This document shows positions 61,138-64,000 of a stretch of DNA of 64,000 nt, piece after piece; position 1 is the first letter of the stretch, and every line of letters starts with the position of its first letter. The position numbers and the translations under genes were made by a program. The stretch lies in NCBI RefSeq assembly GCF_012986595.1, contig NZ_JAAQYM010000001.1, positions 620,001-684,000 of the forward strand, in the 5' to 3' direction. A model generated the notes under the pieces. The model was given only the letters and a program-made list of their open reading frames with translations, had not been told where the DNA came from and made no database searches. This DNA comes from Pseudomonas koreensis. GTDB taxonomy: Bacteria > Pseudomonadota > Gammaproteobacteria > Pseudomonadales > Pseudomonadaceae.

Positions 61138-62233
61138 TTACAGCCCCGATTTCAGGCTGGCTTCCAGGTATTCGTCGATGTCGCCGTCGAGCACCTTGTC
61201 GCAGTCGCTGCGTTCGATGTTGGTGCGCAGATCCTTGATCCGCGACGCATCGAGCACGTAAGAGCGGATCTGGTGACCCCAGCCGATGTCCGACTTGGTG
61301 TCTTCCAGCGCTTGCGACGCGGCGTTGCGTTTCTGCATTTCCTGCTCGTACAACTTGGCCCGCAGCATTTTCATGGCGGTGTCCTTGTTGGCGTGCTGGG
61401 AACGTTCGTTCTGGCAGCTGACCACGGTGTTGGTCGGTACGTGGGTGATACGTACGGCCGAGTCGGTGGTGTTTACGTGCTGACCACCGGCACCGGAGGA
61501 ACGATAGGTGTCGATCCGCAGGTCTGCCGGGTTGATCTCGATTTCCACCTTGTCATCGATCTCGGGCGAGACGAACACCGCAGAGAACGAAGTGTGGCGA
61601 CGGTTGCCGGAGTCGAACGGGCTCTTGCGCACCAGACGGTGCACGCCGATCTCGGTGCGCAGCCAGCCAAAGGCGTATTCGCCCTTGATGTGCACGGTCG
61701 CACCTTTGATACCGGCGACTTCACCGGCCGACAGTTCCATGATGGTCGCGTCGAAACCACGTTTGTCAGCCCAGCGCAGGTACATGCGCAGCAGGATGTT
61801 GGCCCAGTCCTGGGCCTCGGTACCGCCGGAGCCAGCCTGGATGTCCAGGTAGGCGTTGTTCGGGTCCATCTCGTGGCTGAACATGCGACGGAATTCAAGC
61901 TTGGCGAGGTTTTCCTCGAGACGGGCCAGCTCGGCGACAACATCGCCCACTGCGCCTTCGTCGTTTTCTTCGACGGCCATGTCCAGCAAGTCGCGGCAAT
62001 CGGCCAGACCGGCGTTCAGTTCGTCGAGGGTGTCGACGATCTGCGCCAGCGCCGAGCGCTCGCGGCCCAGTTCCTGGGCGTATTCAGGTTTGTTCCAGAC
62101 ACTCGGATCTTCAAGCTCGCGATTGACTTCGGTCAGACGCTCATGCTTTTGATCGTAGTCAAAGATACCCCCGAATAGTTTCGGAGCGCTCGGACAGGTC
62201 CTTGATGGTGTTCAGGATCGGGTTGATTTCCAT
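61138..62233 (-). CDS. prfB: Peptide chain release factor 2 (programmed +1 frameshift)
   Basis: RF2 releases nascent chains at UGA and UAA. The gene starts at the ATG at 62233 and reads 24 codons to an in-frame TGA (62159-62161). A +1 shift at CTT-TGA then gives a 364-residue product ending at 61138. The shift site has the classic form: a GGGGG Shine-Dalgarno-like run, three bases, then CTTTGAC. The body contains the SPF anticodon-like motif (RKSPFDSG) and the catalytic GGQ loop ([10 protein letters not shown]). The ATG at 61989 is internal. Frameshifting makes RF2 level respond to its own supply. Confidence 0.96.
62158..62175 (-). promoter_or_regulatory. prfB +1 frameshift site
   Basis: The minus-strand GGGGGTATCTTTGAC holds the internal Shine-Dalgarno-like element, the CTT slippery codon and the UGA stop followed by C, a poor termination context. 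Confidence 0.95.
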
Positions 62234-62334
62234 GACGGGCAGCACTCGTTGGCGAACTTTTGAAAGCCGGCGAGTATAACGTAAACAGGCTGTGACGGCA
62301 GCCCGTCTGGCGGGGCGAATCGCGCAATCTCAAA

Positions 62335-62417
62335 CTGTAGGAGCTGCCGCAGGCTGCGATCTTTTGATCTTCAAAAAACAAAATCAAAAGATCGCAGCCT
62401 GCGGCAGCTCCTGCAGG
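62335..62417. repeat. REP pair, GCTGCGATCTTTTGAT family
   Basis: Two nearly perfect facing copies lie between wspR and prfB. The right copy ends CTCCTGCAGG instead of CTCCTACAGG. The pair ends 13 bases from the wspR stop. Confidence 0.9.
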
Positions 62418-62429
62418 GGATGGCGGCGC

Positions 62430-63431
62430 TTATTCGATACCGACCTGATTACGCCCATTGTTCTTCGCCTGATACAACCCGCGATCCGCCGCCGAGATCA
62501 GCAGCCGGCAGTCACTGCCCGCCTGCGGCACCATGGTCGCCAGGCCGATGCTGATGGTCAGGCTCGCCCCTTCGCTGGGGGTGTTGTGCGGAATTTTCAG
62601 CGCCGCCACGGTCTGGCGCAGTTTCTCCGCCACCAGCCGCGCGCCGCCCGGCGAGGTGTTCGGCAGCACCAGGGCGAACTCCTCACCGCCGTAGCGCGCC
62701 GGCAGGTCCGACGGCCGGGCGCTGGCATCACGGATCGCCGTGGCCACCTTGCGCAGCGCCTCGTCGCCCTCGACATGGCCGAAGCTGTCGTTGTACGACT
62801 TGAAGTAATCAACATCGATCATCAGCAGCGACAACTGGCTCTGATCGCGCATCGAGCGACGCCATTCCAGTTCCAGGTATTCGTCGAAGTGTCGGCGGTT
62901 GGACAGTCCGGTAAGGCCGTCGGAGTTCATCAGGCGTTGCAGCACCAGGTTGGTGTCGAGCAACTGCTGCTGGCTGACCCGCAACGCGCGATAAGCCGCG
63001 TCCCGTTGCAACAGGGTCATGTAGGAGCGCGAGTGATAGCGGATGCGCGCCACCAGTTCGATGGTGTCCGGCAGTTTCACCAGATAATCGTTGGCCCCGG
63101 CGGAAAACGCCGCGCTCTTGATCAGCGGGTCCTCCTTGGTCGAGAGCACGATGATCGGGATGTCCTTGGTGGCCGGGTGATTGCGGTATTCGCGCACCAG
63201 GCTCAGGCCATCGAGGCCGGGCATCACCAAGTCCTGCAAAATCACCGTCGGCTTGATCCGTACCGCCTGGGCGATGGCCTGATGCGGGTCGGAGCAGAAG
63301 TGGAAGTCGATGTTCTCTTCGTTCGACAGCCCACGGCGCACGGCTTCGCCGATCATCGCCTGATCGTCCACCAACAACACCATGGCGGCGTTTTCGTCGG
63401 TTTTAATGTCGTCGATCTGTAAGTCATTCAT
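62430..63431 (-). CDS. wspR: Diguanylate cyclase response regulator WspR
   Basis: WspR makes cyclic di-GMP when phosphorylated by the Wsp surface-sensing pathway, which drives cellulose or exopolysaccharide production and wrinkly colonies. The 333-residue protein has a receiver domain (about residues 17-135, phosphoacceptor Asp67 in ILQDLVMPG), a helical stalk, and a GGDEF domain with GGEEF at 248-252. The RPSD inhibitory site lies at 239-242, five residues before it, so product inhibition is expected. It begins 48 bases after wspF. Confidence 0.94.
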   Translation of the reverse strand: MNDLQIDDIKTDENAAMVLLVDDQAMIGEAVRRGLSNEENIDFHFCSDPHQAIAQAVRIKPTVILQDLVMPGLDGLSLVREYRNHPATKDIPIIVLSTKEDPLIKSAAFSAGANDYLVKLPDTIELVARIRYHSRSYMTLLQRDAAYRALRVSQQQLLDTNLVLQRLMNSDGLTGLSNRRHFDEYLELEWRRSMRDQSQLSLLMIDVDYFKSYNDSFGHVEGDEALRKVATAIRDASARPSDLPARYGGEEFALVLPNTSPGGARLVAEKLRQTVAALKIPHNTPSEGASLTISIGLATMVPQAGSDCRLLISAADRGLYQAKNNGRNQVGIE

Positions 63432-63479
63432 GGGCGGTCACCTGAATACTGCGGGGGCCAGGATTGCGGAAAAACCTGT

Positions 63480-64000
63480 TCATTTGGGGAAAACCTCCAG
63501 CAACCGTGGCGCTATCTTTTCCAGTGGACGGATTTCGACAGCCGCATCGATCGCCGCTGCGGCCTTGGGCATGCCGTACACCGCACTGCTTTGCTGGTCC
63601 TGCGCGATGGTCAAATAACCCTGCTGGCGCATGAGCTTAAGCCCTTGCGCCCCGTCGCGTCCCATCCCGGTCAATAAAACCCCGATGGCATCGCCGTTCC
63701 AATAACTGGCGACGCTTTCGAAAAACACGTCGATCGACGGTCGGTAAATCTCGTTGACCGGCTCGGCGGTGTAGGCCAGCGTGCCGTTTTTCAATAAGCG
63801 AATATGGTGATTGGTGCCGGCCAGCAGCACCGCGCCGGCCTGCGGCGGCTCGCCTTCGCGGGCCAGGCGCACGTCCAGGCCGCTGGCGCTGGCCAGCCAT
63901 TCGGCCATGCCGGCAGCGAACACCTGATCAACGTGCTGCACCAGCACGATGGCGGCCGAAAAATCACGCGGCAGGCCTTTGAGCAGGACTTCCAGCGCCG
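63480..64000 (-). CDS. wspF: CheB-type methylesterase WspF (5' part outside window)
   Basis: WspF removes methyl groups from the WspA receptor and so damps Wsp signalling; its loss in P. fluorescens gives wrinkly spreaders. Only the last 173 codons are in the window, covering most of the C-terminal esterase domain. They include VLVQHVDQVFAAGM, with the probable catalytic histidine, and LLTGMGRDGAQGLKLM, with the catalytic aspartate. The receiver domain and active serine lie beyond the right edge. The assignment rests on the neighbouring wspR. Confidence 0.9.
   Translation of the reverse strand, partial: ALEVLLKGLPRDFSAAIVLVQHVDQVFAAGMAEWLASASGLDVRLAREGEPPQAGAVLLAGTNHHIRLLKNGTLAYTAEPVNEIYRPSIDVFFESVASYWNGDAIGVLLTGMGRDGAQGLKLMRQQGYLTIAQDQQSSAVYGMPKAAAAIDAAVEIRPLEKIAPRLLEVFPK

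Noticed and set aside
61138..61989. prfB as an ordinary gene starting at the internal ATG
   Set aside because: That start would remove about 80 residues of RF2. The upstream ATG, in-frame TGA and shift site explain the full length.

Overview
This window is chromosomal DNA from a Pseudomonas of the fluorescens complex. The evidence is high G+C content, a continuous rnhB-lpxB-lpxA-fabZ-lpxD-ompH-bamA-rseP-dxr-cdsA-uppS-frr-pyrH-tsf-rpsB block, mexJK/mexL-like pump genes beside rsmJ, a lysS-prfB-wspR-wspF end, and sixteen inverted-repeat REP pairs typical of that group. No tRNA, rRNA, phage, insertion sequence or CRISPR array was seen. Gene identities come from reading motifs, lengths and order; no database search was run.

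Layout. Positions 1-14.6 kb (minus strand) hold envelope and translation genes: lipid A synthesis (lpxB, lpxA, lpxD), fatty acid dehydration (fabZ), outer-membrane protein assembly (ompH/skp, bamA), the site-2 protease rseP, isoprenoid and phospholipid precursors (dxr, uppS, cdsA), ribosome recycling (frr), UMP kinase (pyrH), EF-Ts (tsf) and S2 (rpsB). Many of these genes touch or overlap by 1-4 bases. From 15.0 to 19.9 kb, map, glnD and dapC run on the plus strand. At 20.2-21.7 kb lie two tandem astacin-like zinc peptidases, preceded by an AT-rich gap; they look accessory.

From 21.7 to 36.4 kb come a CPA1 antiporter, an ArsC/Spx-like protein, dapD, csdA-csdE with convergent tcdA, an NdvB-like GH17-GT2 glucan synthase, dapE, rlmA, a small conserved gene, a cold-shock gene and plsB. 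From 36.5 to 39.1 kb are two small exported proteins, a DUF6124-type gene with a hairpin-rich leader, and about 700 bases of non-coding repeats that include a long foldback element. From 39.1 to 44.1 kb is a MexJK-type RND pump with its divergent MexL-type repressor.

From 44.2 to 53.5 kb are rsmJ, a repeat-containing unknown protein, an extensin-like protein, a PEP-mutase/isocitrate-lyase relative, a DUF72 protein, tsaB, adk and ppc. From 53.9 to 59.4 kb are a lipoprotein pair (DUF4398 and OmpA-like LptF) behind a possible AlgU promoter, a lipoprotein hydrolase, a DUF1704 HExxxH peptidase and a TetR regulator. The window ends with lysS, prfB (with its programmed frameshift), the diguanylate cyclase wspR and the 3' part of wspF.

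Most of the window is ordinary core genome. The parts that merit a second look are the twin metallopeptidases, the foldback element at 38.85-39.06 kb, the DUF6124 leader, the DUF1704 peptidase and the REP-pair population.
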